Assembly: GCA_963678775.2 (NCBI GenBank)
Contig: CAXXGR010000002.1
Coordinates: forward strand, 434,001-498,000
DNA from: JBFHIJ01 sp963678775
Lineage (GTDB): Bacteria; Bacteroidota; Ignavibacteria; Kapaibacteriales; UBA2268
Direction of reading: 5' to 3'
Length of the DNA stretch: 64,000 nt
Shown: positions 35,277-44,532 of the stretch, piece by piece
Layout: each line of letters starts with the position of its first letter
Numbering within the stretch: position 1 is the first letter of the stretch
Program-made: the position numbers and the translations under genes
Notes under the pieces: generated by a model
Told to the model about the DNA's origin: nothing
The model's input: the letters and a program-made list of their open reading frames with translations, nothing else
The model's database searches: none

Positions 35277-37330
35277 GATTTATTTTATTTATACTATTAA
35301 TTTTATCTTCAGCTACATTTGCATTTGCCGAATCCTCTATCATAGATTTAGAGAAAAGGCTTGAGAATGCTGATATAGATGACAGAATAATTATACTTAA
35401 TAAGTTAGCAGAACTTTACTCAGAAAGAGATGCTAAACGCTCCATAGACTATGCTACCAAAGCATGGGAACTCTCTAAGCCCAGGCAAAACAGAAGACAA
35501 ATAGCCAGAGCATTTAATACTATTGGCCTAGCTTATATTCACTCCGGTCAAACTCAATACTCTATTGAATTCTTTAAAAAATCTCTTCAGCTTAATAAAT
35601 ATCTAAAAGACTACTTAGAGCTTGCTAAGACTGTTAATAATATAGGAATTGCGCATAGATATACCAGTAACTTTGGTGCTGCATTACGATACCATCTTGA
35701 AGCGTTAGAATACAGCCAAAAAGCTTCTTCTATAGAGCAACTTGTGGCATCTTATAATAACGCAGGGATTGTTTTTAGAAATATTCAAATGGACAATAAA
35801 GCACTTAGTTTTTATAGGAAAGCTTTAAGTATCAGTGAAAATAATAATTATTTGGAAGGTGTAGCCGTTTCCTTTGCAAATATTGGATCTTTCTATTGGT
35901 ATAATGGTAACAATGAGGAAGCTCTGAAATATTATGAAAAATCAAAAGAAGCATTTCTAAAAATTGACTCTTCGGGGGACGGTGTTGCCGGATCCTATAA
36001 CAATTTGGCAAACGTTTATCGCACAAGAGGCGAATACGTAAAAGCATTAGAATTATACCGTCTGTCGTTAGATATGAGTACTGATAATGGAGACTTGAAT
36101 CTAATGGCAGTTACTATGAAAAATATTGGTATTTGCTATAAACTTAAAGAAGATTATGTCATTTCACTTGATTATCTGAGAAATGCACTTAAGCTTGCTA
36201 CTGAAATATCCTTAAATAAATATATACTTGATACTTATTACGAACTATCTGATTTATATTCTATATTGGGCAATAACGATAAAGCACTTGATTATTATAA
36301 ATTATATTCCGCCAGAAAGGATTCTCTATTTAATCAGTATACTACTTCTGTTGTTGCTGAGCTTGGTGTCAAATATGATATAAACAGCAAAGTGCGCGAA
36401 AACGAAATGCTAAGAGCTGACATCCAAACCTCTGAAACGACTAGAAACTATATGGCTATAATAGTAATTTTGGTATTTATTTTGGTTGCAGTGTTGCTAA
36501 GTAAAAACAGATCTTCCAAAAAAGCAAATGACAAGCTTACAAAGCAAAATGAGACTATTTCCAAACAGAAAGACGAACTGGATATGCTACTTCTTGACTT
36601 GAAAGAAAGTGAAGAAGCGCTTAAATCTGCAAATAGTGCCAAAGATAAATTATTCTCGGTAATCGGACATGATTTGAAAAATCCAATGCAGATTATACTA
36701 TCGTCCTCTTCGTTAGCGATGGACCATTTTAATCAGGGGAATACTGACAGACTGAAAAATCACCTTCTAAAGATAACAAAAAATACAAATATATCTTTAG
36801 AGTTGCTTAATAACTTACTCACCTGGGCAAGATCTCAAAGTAAAGGAATTAACGTAGTTGCACAGCAAGTGTTGATCGAATCTGTTATTAATCCTCTTAG
36901 CGATTTGTTAGACGAGATGAAATTTAGGAAAGAAATTAATGTCGTTTCTGAAATTGATGCTGATGTAACTGTTTATGCTGATGTAAATATGCTTTCTACT
37001 ATCATTAGGAATTTACTTTCTAATGCTATGAAATATACCAATCGCAATGGCAATATTACTATATCTGCTTATAATCAAGATAACAAGCTTTATTTCAAAG
37101 TGGTAGATGATGGAGTTGGAATGACATCGTCAGTAAAAGACAAACTATTTGATCCTGGGAGAAGCCAGACTACCCCCGGCACTGAAGATGAGAAAGGTAC
37201 CGGTTTAGGATTGATTTTATGCAAAGAGTTTGTCGATAAAAATAAAGGACAAATCTTTGTAGAAAGTAAATTAAACGAAGGTACAGAATTTACTGTTATA
37301 TTGCCTGCTAAAGACAACTCAGAATTATAA
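35273..37330 (+). CDS. TPR-repeat sensor histidine kinase (second of a tandem pair)
   Basis: 685 residues, same architecture: signal peptide 1-19, TPR repeats about 50-345 (SIEFFKKSLQLNKYLKD and similar), membrane helix about 393-410, coiled coil, HisKA with VIGHDLKNPM (His466), N-box NLLSNAMKYTNRNG, G1 VDDGVGMTS, G2 KGTGLGLIL. Almost identical length to its neighbour, so a gene duplication is likely, but the sequences have diverged clearly. Starts inside the first kinase's stop codon. Confidence 0.92.
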   Translation: MRFILFILLILSSATFAFAESSIIDLEKRLENADIDDRIIILNKLAELYSERDAKRSIDYATKAWELSKPRQNRRQIARAFNTIGLAYIHSGQTQYSIEFFKKSLQLNKYLKDYLELAKTVNNIGIAHRYTSNFGAALRYHLEALEYSQKASSIEQLVASYNNAGIVFRNIQMDNKALSFYRKALSISENNNYLEGVAVSFANIGSFYWYNGNNEEALKYYEKSKEAFLKIDSSGDGVAGSYNNLANVYRTRGEYVKALELYRLSLDMSTDNGDLNLMAVTMKNIGICYKLKEDYVISLDYLRNALKLATEISLNKYILDTYYELSDLYSILGNNDKALDYYKLYSARKDSLFNQYTTSVVAELGVKYDINSKVRENEMLRADIQTSETTRNYMAIIVILVFILVAVLLSKNRSSKKANDKLTKQNETISKQKDELDMLLLDLKESEEALKSANSAKDKLFSVIGHDLKNPMQIILSSSSLAMDHFNQGNTDRLKNHLLKITKNTNISLELLNNLLTWARSQSKGINVVAQQVLIESVINPLSDLLDEMKFRKEINVVSEIDADVTVYADVNMLSTIIRNLLSNAMKYTNRNGNITISAYNQDNKLYFKVVDDGVGMTSSVKDKLFDPGRSQTTPGTEDEKGTGLGLILCKEFVDKNKGQIFVESKLNEGTEFTVILPAKDNSEL

Positions 37331-37351
37331 TAATAAATATAGAAATCCGGT

Positions 37352-38221
37352 ATGAATACTAAAGGTATTGTGCTTGCTGGTGGCAGCGGCACTCGTCTGT
37401 TTCCTATGACTGCGGTTTTTAGTAAGCAGCTTCAGGTGGTTTATGATAAACCAATGATATATTACCCTATATCAACATTGATGCAAGCAGGCATCAGAGA
37501 TATTCTAATAATTTCTACACCCAAAGACACTCCCAACTTTGCAAAACTACTTGGTGATGGTTCCGCATGGGGACTTAACTTGCAATATATAGTGCAGGAC
37601 AGACCGGGTGGCATAGCAGAATCATTTATATATGGACACGATTTTATAGGGAATGATCAAGTTTGCCTGATTTTAGGAGATAATCTATTTTATGGTCCTA
37701 TGGGATTCTTCCAGCAAGCCGTAAAATCCAATAATGGAGCTACTGTCTTTGGTTACAGAGTCAACAACCCGTCTGCGTATGGAGTCGTAGAGTTTGACTC
37801 CACCGGAAAAGTAAAAAGTATAGAAGAAAAGCCTGAAATACCTAAATCAAAATATGCTATCCCCGGCTTGTATGTATTTAATAACAATGTGAAAGACAAA
37901 GTGAAAATACTACAGCCCAGTAAACGTGGCGAACTTGAAATTACGGATTTGCAGAAACTATATCAAGCAGAAGGCAAACTAAATGTAGAGATAATGGAGC
38001 GCGGCATCGCATGGCTTGATACCGGAACTCCCGAATCGCTTATGGAAGCTTCTACATTTATCCATGCTATAGAAAAGCGTCAAGGTAAAAAGATAGCGTG
38101 CCTCGAAGAAGTTGCTCTAGAAATGGACTTTATTACTCAAAGCGAATACCAATCACAAGTAGAATCTCTACCAAACTGCTCTTATAAAGATTATTGCTTA
38201 GAAGTTCTAAAAACTCTTTAG
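37352..38221 (+). CDS. rmlA: Glucose-1-phosphate thymidylyltransferase RmlA
   Basis: 289 residues, usual length. N-terminal nucleotide-binding GGSGTRLFPMTAVFSKQLQ, then VYDKPMIYYPISTLMQAGI, ILGDNLFYG and GIAWLDTGTPESLMEA. Makes dTDP-glucose from glucose-1-phosphate and dTTP, first step of dTDP-rhamnose synthesis. rmlB/C/D are not beside it, which is unusual. Starts 21 bp after the second kinase. Confidence 0.96.
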   Translation: MNTKGIVLAGGSGTRLFPMTAVFSKQLQVVYDKPMIYYPISTLMQAGIRDILIISTPKDTPNFAKLLGDGSAWGLNLQYIVQDRPGGIAESFIYGHDFIGNDQVCLILGDNLFYGPMGFFQQAVKSNNGATVFGYRVNNPSAYGVVEFDSTGKVKSIEEKPEIPKSKYAIPGLYVFNNNVKDKVKILQPSKRGELEITDLQKLYQAEGKLNVEIMERGIAWLDTGTPESLMEASTFIHAIEKRQGKKIACLEEVALEMDFITQSEYQSQVESLPNCSYKDYCLEVLKTL

Positions 38222-38288
38222 AATTTTGACTTGGTAAAGATTATCAATATGTTTGTAGAGTATACAAGAAAATAAATATGGAGTTTGA

Positions 38289-38885
38289 ATGGATTTCCTT
38301 AACACTGACAGCTTATTTTACATTTGGGTAATTATCCCCGGTATGCTTTTTATAGCCCGTATTCTCGATGTTAGTATAGGCACTATCCGTATAATCCTTA
38401 TTAGTAAAGGATATAAAACTATAGCACCTCTATTAGGTTTTGTTGAAGCTTTGATTTGGGTAATAGCTGCCAGCCAGGTAATGTCAAACTTAAATAACTT
38501 CTTTTACTACGTAGCTTATGCCGCCGGCTTTGCTGCGGGTACTTATACCGGTATTTGGTTGGAAGAAAAAATCTCCTTAGGTAAGGTTATTGTCAGAGTG
38601 ATTACTAACAGAGATGCTTCCGAGCTTCTTCACCACCTTCGAGAGGAAGAGTTTGCAGCTACAAGTCTTGATGCTGAAGGCAGATATGGACCTGTAAAAT
38701 TGTTATTTATAATTTGTAAAAGAAAGTCGCTCGAAAACGTGGTCAATACTATAAAAGAATATAACCCAAAAGCGTTCTATACTATAGAAGATTTGCGATA
38801 TGTAAATGGTGGGGTTATTCCTACAAAATCTACTTTGACTCGTAAACCCCGCTATACTAAAAGAGCTTTTAATATCAAAAAATAA
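38289..38885 (+). CDS. DUF2179/UPF0316 family membrane protein
   Basis: 198 residues. Three membrane helices in the first 100 residues (IWVIIPGMLFIARI, LLGFVEALIWVIAASQVM, YYVAYAAGFAAGTYTGIWL), then the conserved DUF2179 cytosolic domain (VIVRVITNRDASELLHHLREEEFAATSLDAEGRYGPVKLLF, residues about 98-140). Related proteins include YebE/YitT-like members. Function unknown. SD GGAG at good distance. Confidence 0.85.
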   Translation: MDFLNTDSLFYIWVIIPGMLFIARILDVSIGTIRIILISKGYKTIAPLLGFVEALIWVIAASQVMSNLNNFFYYVAYAAGFAAGTYTGIWLEEKISLGKVIVRVITNRDASELLHHLREEEFAATSLDAEGRYGPVKLLFIICKRKSLENVVNTIKEYNPKAFYTIEDLRYVNGGVIPTKSTLTRKPRYTKRAFNIKK

Positions 38886-39010
38886 GCGGAATATATCTAC
38901 GGTTAGTTATAGAGGACTCTCTTTTGTCAAGGTAGACGAATTAGTTTAGTATTCAAATAACTTAGTCTCCAACCATTTGAAGTGAACTGAGATATTAAAG
39001 GAATTCAAAA

Positions 39011-39045
39011 AAAAGCTTAGTATGCAGAAAACATACTAAGCTTTT
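39011..39045. terminator. Terminator between rho and the DUF2179 gene
   Basis: Perfect 14-bp stem AAAAGCTTAGTATG (39011-39024) / CATACTAAGCTTTT (39032-39045) with a 7-base loop. A-runs and T-runs flank it, so it can work for both converging genes. Confidence 0.85.
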
Positions 39046-39067
39046 ATCGTAATCTATATATTATTTA

Positions 39068-40405
39068 TTAGCTATTGAGAGAATTCAAGAACTCGTTATT
39101 TGATCTCGAGCCTTTTAGTCTGTCTAAGAGGAAGGCCATTGCATCAACTGATTGCAATTCGCTCAGCACTTTTCTCAATATCCAAATTCTTGTAGTTTCA
39201 TCTTGATTCATAATCAAGTCTTCTCTACGAGTTGAAGATTTATTTACGTCAATCGCAGGGAATACTCTTCTTTCTGCAAGTCTTCTGTCAAGAACAAGTT
39301 CCTGGTTACCGGTACCTTTAAATTCTTCAAAGATAACTTCATCCATTCTGCTGCCTGTGTCCACAAGTGCAGTAGCGATGATAGTCAAAGAGCCACCTTC
39401 TTCCACATTTCTTGCAGCACCAAAAAATCTTTTAGGTTTGTGAAGAGCATGAGCATCCACACCGCCGGAAAGGATTTTACCTGAGTGAGGAGTAACAGTG
39501 TTGTAAGCTCTGGCAAGCCTGGTAATAGAATCTAAAAGAATTACTACGTCATGCTTAGCTTCGACCATACGTTTTGCTTTTTGAAGTACGATTTCCGCAA
39601 CTTGGACGTGCCTTTCAGGTGGTTCGTCAAAGGTAGAAGACACAACTTCTGCTTTCACTGAGCGCTGCATATCCGTAACCTCTTCAGGTCTTTCATCTAT
39701 AAGCAAAACAATTAATTTTGTTTCCGGGTGGTTTTTTACGATACTATTCGCCATTTGCTGTAGCAAAATAGTTTTACCTGATTTAGGAGGAGAAACTATT
39801 AGTCCCCTTTGACCTTTACCTACCGGAGCAAGCATATCTAATATGCGCATAGAATAATTGCTCGGAGTAGTTTCCATGTGAAGTCTTTCTTCGGGGAACA
39901 GAGGAGTAAGGTTATCGAAGATAGTTCTGTTTCTGATTTCTTCAGGGAGTAGGAAGTTAACTGTTTCAACTTTAAGAAGAGCAAAAAATCTTTCGCCTTC
40001 TTTTGGTGGTCTAACCAGACCTTTCACAGTATCGCCCGTACGCAACACAAATTTTTTAATTTGAGAAGGAGAAACATAGATATCGTCGGGAGAAGGCAGG
40101 TAATTATAGTCAGCAGATCTTAAGAAGCCATAGCCATCCGGCAGAACTTCTAGGACGCCACCACTAGCAACTAATCCTTCCATAGGTTGATCTCGGTCAT
40201 TGCCTCTTTTATCATCTTTACTTCTGCTTCTTGGTGCTTTTGTCTGAGCTTCCAAAATCTTTACGATAAGCTCTTGTTTCCTAAGCTCAGAGAAATTGGT
40301 AATGCCAAGCTCTTTAGCTAAGGCAGTTAATTCAGCAATTTTTTTTTGTTTGAGCTCGCTTCCATCAATAATTCTTGGAGCTCTTTGGCTATTGTTGTTT
40401 TCCAT
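39068..40405 (-). CDS. rho: Transcription termination factor Rho
   Basis: 445 residues. N-terminal SAP-like helix domain (ELTALAKELGITNFSELRKQ), a basic linker, an RNA-binding cold-shock-like domain (GVLEVLPDGYGFLRS), then the RecA-like ATPase with Walker A SPPKSGKTILLQ, DERPEEVTDMQR, and the secondary RNA site around EEFKGTGNQE. A hexameric RNA helicase ending untranslated transcripts. Monocistronic with a long leader; AGAAGGAG upstream. Confidence 0.98.
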   Translation of the reverse strand: MENNNSQRAPRIIDGSELKQKKIAELTALAKELGITNFSELRKQELIVKILEAQTKAPRSRSKDDKRGNDRDQPMEGLVASGGVLEVLPDGYGFLRSADYNYLPSPDDIYVSPSQIKKFVLRTGDTVKGLVRPPKEGERFFALLKVETVNFLLPEEIRNRTIFDNLTPLFPEERLHMETTPSNYSMRILDMLAPVGKGQRGLIVSPPKSGKTILLQQMANSIVKNHPETKLIVLLIDERPEEVTDMQRSVKAEVVSSTFDEPPERHVQVAEIVLQKAKRMVEAKHDVVILLDSITRLARAYNTVTPHSGKILSGGVDAHALHKPKRFFGAARNVEEGGSLTIIATALVDTGSRMDEVIFEEFKGTGNQELVLDRRLAERRVFPAIDVNKSSTRREDLIMNQDETTRIWILRKVLSELQSVDAMAFLLDRLKGSRSNNEFLNSLNS

Positions 40406-41160
40406 TAAACTGAAAACTCCTTCTATACCATGACTTAATTTAAGATTTCAAAAAATAGGAATAGCGCTCATATCACGATAGAGTGTAAATAATTTGGGAA
40501 TTCAATCGAAAGTACGGGAGAAGGGTTGCTTTTTACAACTTTTACCCGGTGAGCAGTATTAAATACATAACAAATTACATTTTTCTTTTTATAAATGCAA
40601 ATAAAAATAGATCAAAAACAATATATATACTTGATATACAATGTATTTAAACGAAATATAGGAAATAATCTTTTAGATTAGTTATATAGATTTGCAAATT
40701 TTTAGTATCACAAGGCAAATCGTAATTGACACCCTCAAAGTTCTATTCAAATTGTCTATATCAATATTTACTGAATAACTGCAAATAGAGTGCGAATTGG
40801 TTTTATAGCCGTGATTTAGTTATTGCTAAGTCTAAAATAAGGGAATGAAAGAGCGTTAGTTAGAGCGTATCTAATGACTTTGCAGTATAGCGTTAAATAT
40901 TTGTAAACTTTGAATATGTTTGATTGGGAAGTAAGATAAGTCCTGTTAGAATCTGCCACTATTTTAAAGATTCTGAACCGCTGAATACCGAAATAATTAT
41001 ATCATATTATTAGAATAAAATCGTTTACTTATGAAAATATAATTGGTTTCTTAAAAGCCAAATTATATTGAATTTAACTCATAGCATTGCACAGTAATGT
41101 TGTTGTGCTTTTATTGTTTTGTTTAACAGGGCTGTTGGAAATAATTTAGAGTATCTAAAA
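40406..41160. other. Long AT-rich gap between rho and the CheB-CheR gene
   Basis: About 750 bp without a credible gene on either strand. Next to rho, GGGTTGCTTTTTACAAC and then TTTTACCC (about 40523-40547) can form a small hairpin, perhaps part of a rho autoregulatory leader. Nothing else recognised. Confidence 0.5.
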
Positions 41161-44100
41161 ATGGCTATATATACTGATTCGAAGAACGAAGTATTAGATA
41201 ACGAAGATATTTTAGACTTCCCGGTTGTCGGAATAGGAGCATCTGCCGGAGGGCTTGAAGCCTTGCAGGAATTTTTCAGCAAGATGCCTTCTAAGCCGGG
41301 AGCAGCATTTGTTATAGTGCAACATCTTTCGCCTGATTATAAAAGTCTCATGGACGAATTACTTGCCAGATATACCAATATGCCTATTAATGTAGTAAAA
41401 GATGGTATGGAAGTTTGCGAAAATAACGTGTACCTCATTCCTCCAAAAGTTACAATGGAAATCCATAAAGGCAAATTATACCTAACTGCTTTAACTGAAA
41501 AACGCTCCCTTAATTTACCAATAGATGTTTTTTTTCGTTCATTGGCGAAGGATCAGGAAAAGAACGCTATAGCCATCATACTTTCAGGAACAGGCTCAGA
41601 TGGGACTTTGGGCATTCGCTCCGTTAAAGAAATGGGTGGTATTATTATGGTACAAGATGATAGGAGTGCTAAGTTTGACGGTATGCCACGGAGCTCAATT
41701 TCTACGGGCTTGGTTGATTTTATTTTACCTGCGGATAAGTTAGCAGAAGAACTGGTGGTATATATCAAACATCCATTTGTGAAAAGTAAGAACCAAATAG
41801 AAAACCTGTTAAACACTAACCAAAATAGTCTAGCAAAAGTGATAGCTATTCTTCGCGATGAAAAAGGTGTAGATTTTGGTCTTTATAAGCAAAACACAGT
41901 TATCCGAAGATTAGAGAAACGAATCAGTATCAATAGATTCGATAATATAGAAGAGTATTTGAACTATTTGTCAGATAATCCAAAAGAAGCAAATATTTTA
42001 TTCAATGAATTCCTAATAGGAGTTACTCGTTTTTTTCGAGATACAGAGGCCTTTAATAAACTTAAAGACAAAATCATACCTCAGATAATAAACAATACGG
42101 GATCGAAGCAGGAAATCAGAATATGGGTGGCAGCCTGTTCTACCGGAGAAGAAGCTTACTCCATAGCGATGCTTTTTAAAGAGTATATGGATGAAAGTTC
42201 AAACTATAAAGAAATAAAAATATTTGCCACTGACTTAGATACCAAATCCTTGGAATTTGCCGGAGCAGGATTTTATCCCGAAAGTATTGTTAGTGATGTA
42301 ACTCCTGAACGCTTAGCAAAATATTTTACTAAGCGAGACTCGGGCTATCAGATTAACGAAAACATAAGGAGCATGATTATCTTTGCCAGGCACAATTTGA
42401 TGCAAGATCCTCCATTTTCAAAAATTGATTTAATATCTTGCCGAAATTTATTGATTTATCTAAACGCAGATGTTCAGCAGAAAGTACTTTCGATGTTCTA
42501 TCTTTCACTTAATCCAAACTCCTTTTTATTTTTAGGAAGTAGCGAATCTCTTGGCAATCTTGCCGATGGATTTCAGATTATTGATTCCAAGAATAAATTA
42601 TTCAGAATGATAAGTGATTATAAGCCCGAGATCGTCCACAATTATGGAGCTTCAGCCTTCTATAGGGGACGCAACGAACTAAAAAGTTTAAGTACTACTC
42701 TTAAAAATATAAAACCTAAACCAAAATTATTGGAAGGTATTATAGATGATATTCTTGCAGATTATATTCCACCTTCAGTTATCATAGATGAACGTCATGA
42801 AGTAATACACACTATTCATAATGTCAGCAACTATATCTCTTTGCCTATAGGGCAAGTTTCGCTCAATCTGATGAAAATGTTGACCAAGGATTTAGCCATT
42901 GCCGTGAATAGTCTGATAAGAAGATGCAGCACTACTGAATCTAAAGTAGTTATAGAAAATATTAAAATAAGTGATAACGACCAACAGATTTCTATTTCAT
43001 GCAAAAAGCTAATTAATCGTAATTTTGGTGATACTTTTTATCTAATATCTTTCATTGAAAATATTCATCAGGATAGGCCTTCTAAAATGAGGAAGGTTGA
43101 ATCTATTGAACTCAGCACTCAGTACCAAGAGCGTATAGAAGAATTAGAAAAGGATTTGCAATTCAAAAGTGAAAGCTTGCAGGCTACAGTTGAAGAGTTA
43201 GAAACTTCAAACGAGGAGCTGCAGTCATCCAACGAAGAGCTTATTGCTTCAAATGAGGAGCTACAGAGCACTAACGAAGAACTACAATCTGTCAATGAAG
43301 AGCTATATACTGTAAACTCTGAGCATATCAAAAAAATTGAAGAACTGACTGAGCTTAATGCAGACATGGATAATCTACTTAAAAATACGCGAGTAGGGAA
43401 TCTATTTTTAGACAGAGAGCTCAATATTCGCAAAGTAAATGAAGTTGCTTCTCGCATCACTAATATCTTGCCTACTGACAGAGGGCGTCCAATATATCAT
43501 CTTTCTGCAAAGCAGCTCTATAACAAATTTATAGATGATGTTAAATCCGTAATCCAAACACTACAGCCCGTGGAACGTGAAATAAATGTGGAGGATTCGG
43601 AGGTTTATTTCATGAAGATTATTCCTTACCGTACGTCTGAAAATGCTGTAAACGGAATAATTATTACTTTTATAGATATTACTAAACTTCAGCAATCCAG
43701 AGAACTTGTAGACTCTCTGAGAAAGCGTTTAGAAAATGCGCTCTTGATGGGCGAAATGGCATGGTGGGAATGGGACTATGAGCAAAACATAGTAGCTACA
43801 GGTAAAGGAAAATACGAAATGCTGGGCTATAAAAGTGGTGAAATCGGGAATTCTTACCAAGATTGGACTAGTCTGATTCACCCGGATGATTTGCCACGTG
43901 CTATGCACGCTATGGAAGAATACTTGCAGGGCATCTGCGAATATTATTTTGTAGAATATCGAATAAAAGCTAAAGACGGTTCGTATATCTGGTATAGGGA
44001 TAAAGGTGGAATAATAGAATACACTGACGAGGGCACTCCTAAGAATTTGGTTGGTATTGTAATGAATATCAACAAAGAAAAAACATTCAATAACAATATG

Positions 44101-44532
44101 AATAGTAAACTTCAATCAGCTCAGAGTGAAATGGTTAAATCTGATTTACGCTACCATCTGCTATTTAATTCTATGAAGCATGGAGTGGTATTTCAAAATG
44201 CTGAAGGTGAAATAGTTGATATTAATCCTGCTGCAATTTCTATATTAGGGGTCAATCCAAACATTGAAAATAAGTTAGACTCAAATTCGGAACAATGGCA
44301 GGCATTGGATAGCAATAAAAATCCTTTCCCCGGTGACGAGCATCCTTCTATGGTTGCGTTGAAGACAAGAAAATCAGTGGATAATGTAATAATGGGCGTA
44401 TATAACCCTAAAAAACAAGCTTACGTCTGGATTAAGGTCAATGCAATTCCGGTGTTTGATTCGACAGGCTTGCTTACTCAAGTCTTTACCATGTTTAAAG
44501 AAATTGATATAAAGGATCTTAATAATGCTTAA
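41161..44532 (+). CDS. CheB-CheR-PAS chemotaxis-type signalling protein
   Basis: 1123 residues from the ATG at 41161; an in-frame TTG-type start about 42 bp upstream is less likely. CheB-like esterase domain (about 20-205) with catalytic GIGASAGGLEAL, IVQHLSPDY and SGTGSDGT; CheR methyltransferase (about 215-480) with WVAACSTGEEAYSIAM and FARHNLMQDPPFSKIDLISC; a strongly repetitive coiled coil (SNEELQSSNEELIASNEELQ, about 680-725); then three PAS domains. There is no receiver or kinase domain. The adjacent kinase starts inside its last codons, so these act as one signalling unit. Such proteins are found outside chemotaxis too; no receptors or cheA are nearby. Confidence 0.92.
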   Translation: MAIYTDSKNEVLDNEDILDFPVVGIGASAGGLEALQEFFSKMPSKPGAAFVIVQHLSPDYKSLMDELLARYTNMPINVVKDGMEVCENNVYLIPPKVTMEIHKGKLYLTALTEKRSLNLPIDVFFRSLAKDQEKNAIAIILSGTGSDGTLGIRSVKEMGGIIMVQDDRSAKFDGMPRSSISTGLVDFILPADKLAEELVVYIKHPFVKSKNQIENLLNTNQNSLAKVIAILRDEKGVDFGLYKQNTVIRRLEKRISINRFDNIEEYLNYLSDNPKEANILFNEFLIGVTRFFRDTEAFNKLKDKIIPQIINNTGSKQEIRIWVAACSTGEEAYSIAMLFKEYMDESSNYKEIKIFATDLDTKSLEFAGAGFYPESIVSDVTPERLAKYFTKRDSGYQINENIRSMIIFARHNLMQDPPFSKIDLISCRNLLIYLNADVQQKVLSMFYLSLNPNSFLFLGSSESLGNLADGFQIIDSKNKLFRMISDYKPEIVHNYGASAFYRGRNELKSLSTTLKNIKPKPKLLEGIIDDILADYIPPSVIIDERHEVIHTIHNVSNYISLPIGQVSLNLMKMLTKDLAIAVNSLIRRCSTTESKVVIENIKISDNDQQISISCKKLINRNFGDTFYLISFIENIHQDRPSKMRKVESIELSTQYQERIEELEKDLQFKSESLQATVEELETSNEELQSSNEELIASNEELQSTNEELQSVNEELYTVNSEHIKKIEELTELNADMDNLLKNTRVGNLFLDRELNIRKVNEVASRITNILPTDRGRPIYHLSAKQLYNKFIDDVKSVIQTLQPVEREINVEDSEVYFMKIIPYRTSENAVNGIIITFIDITKLQQSRELVDSLRKRLENALLMGEMAWWEWDYEQNIVATGKGKYEMLGYKSGEIGNSYQDWTSLIHPDDLPRAMHAMEEYLQGICEYYFVEYRIKAKDGSYIWYRDKGGIIEYTDEGTPKNLVGIVMNINKEKTFNNNMNSKLQSAQSEMVKSDLRYHLLFNSMKHGVVFQNAEGEIVDINPAAISILGVNPNIENKLDSNSEQWQALDSNKNPFPGDEHPSMVALKTRKSVDNVIMGVYNPKKQAYVWIKVNAIPVFDSTGLLTQVFTMFKEIDIKDLNNA

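Noticed and set aside
43119..43460. 113-codon minus-strand frame of Ser/Leu-rich repeats
   Set aside because: Antisense shadow of the SNEEL coiled coil of the CheB-CheR protein.
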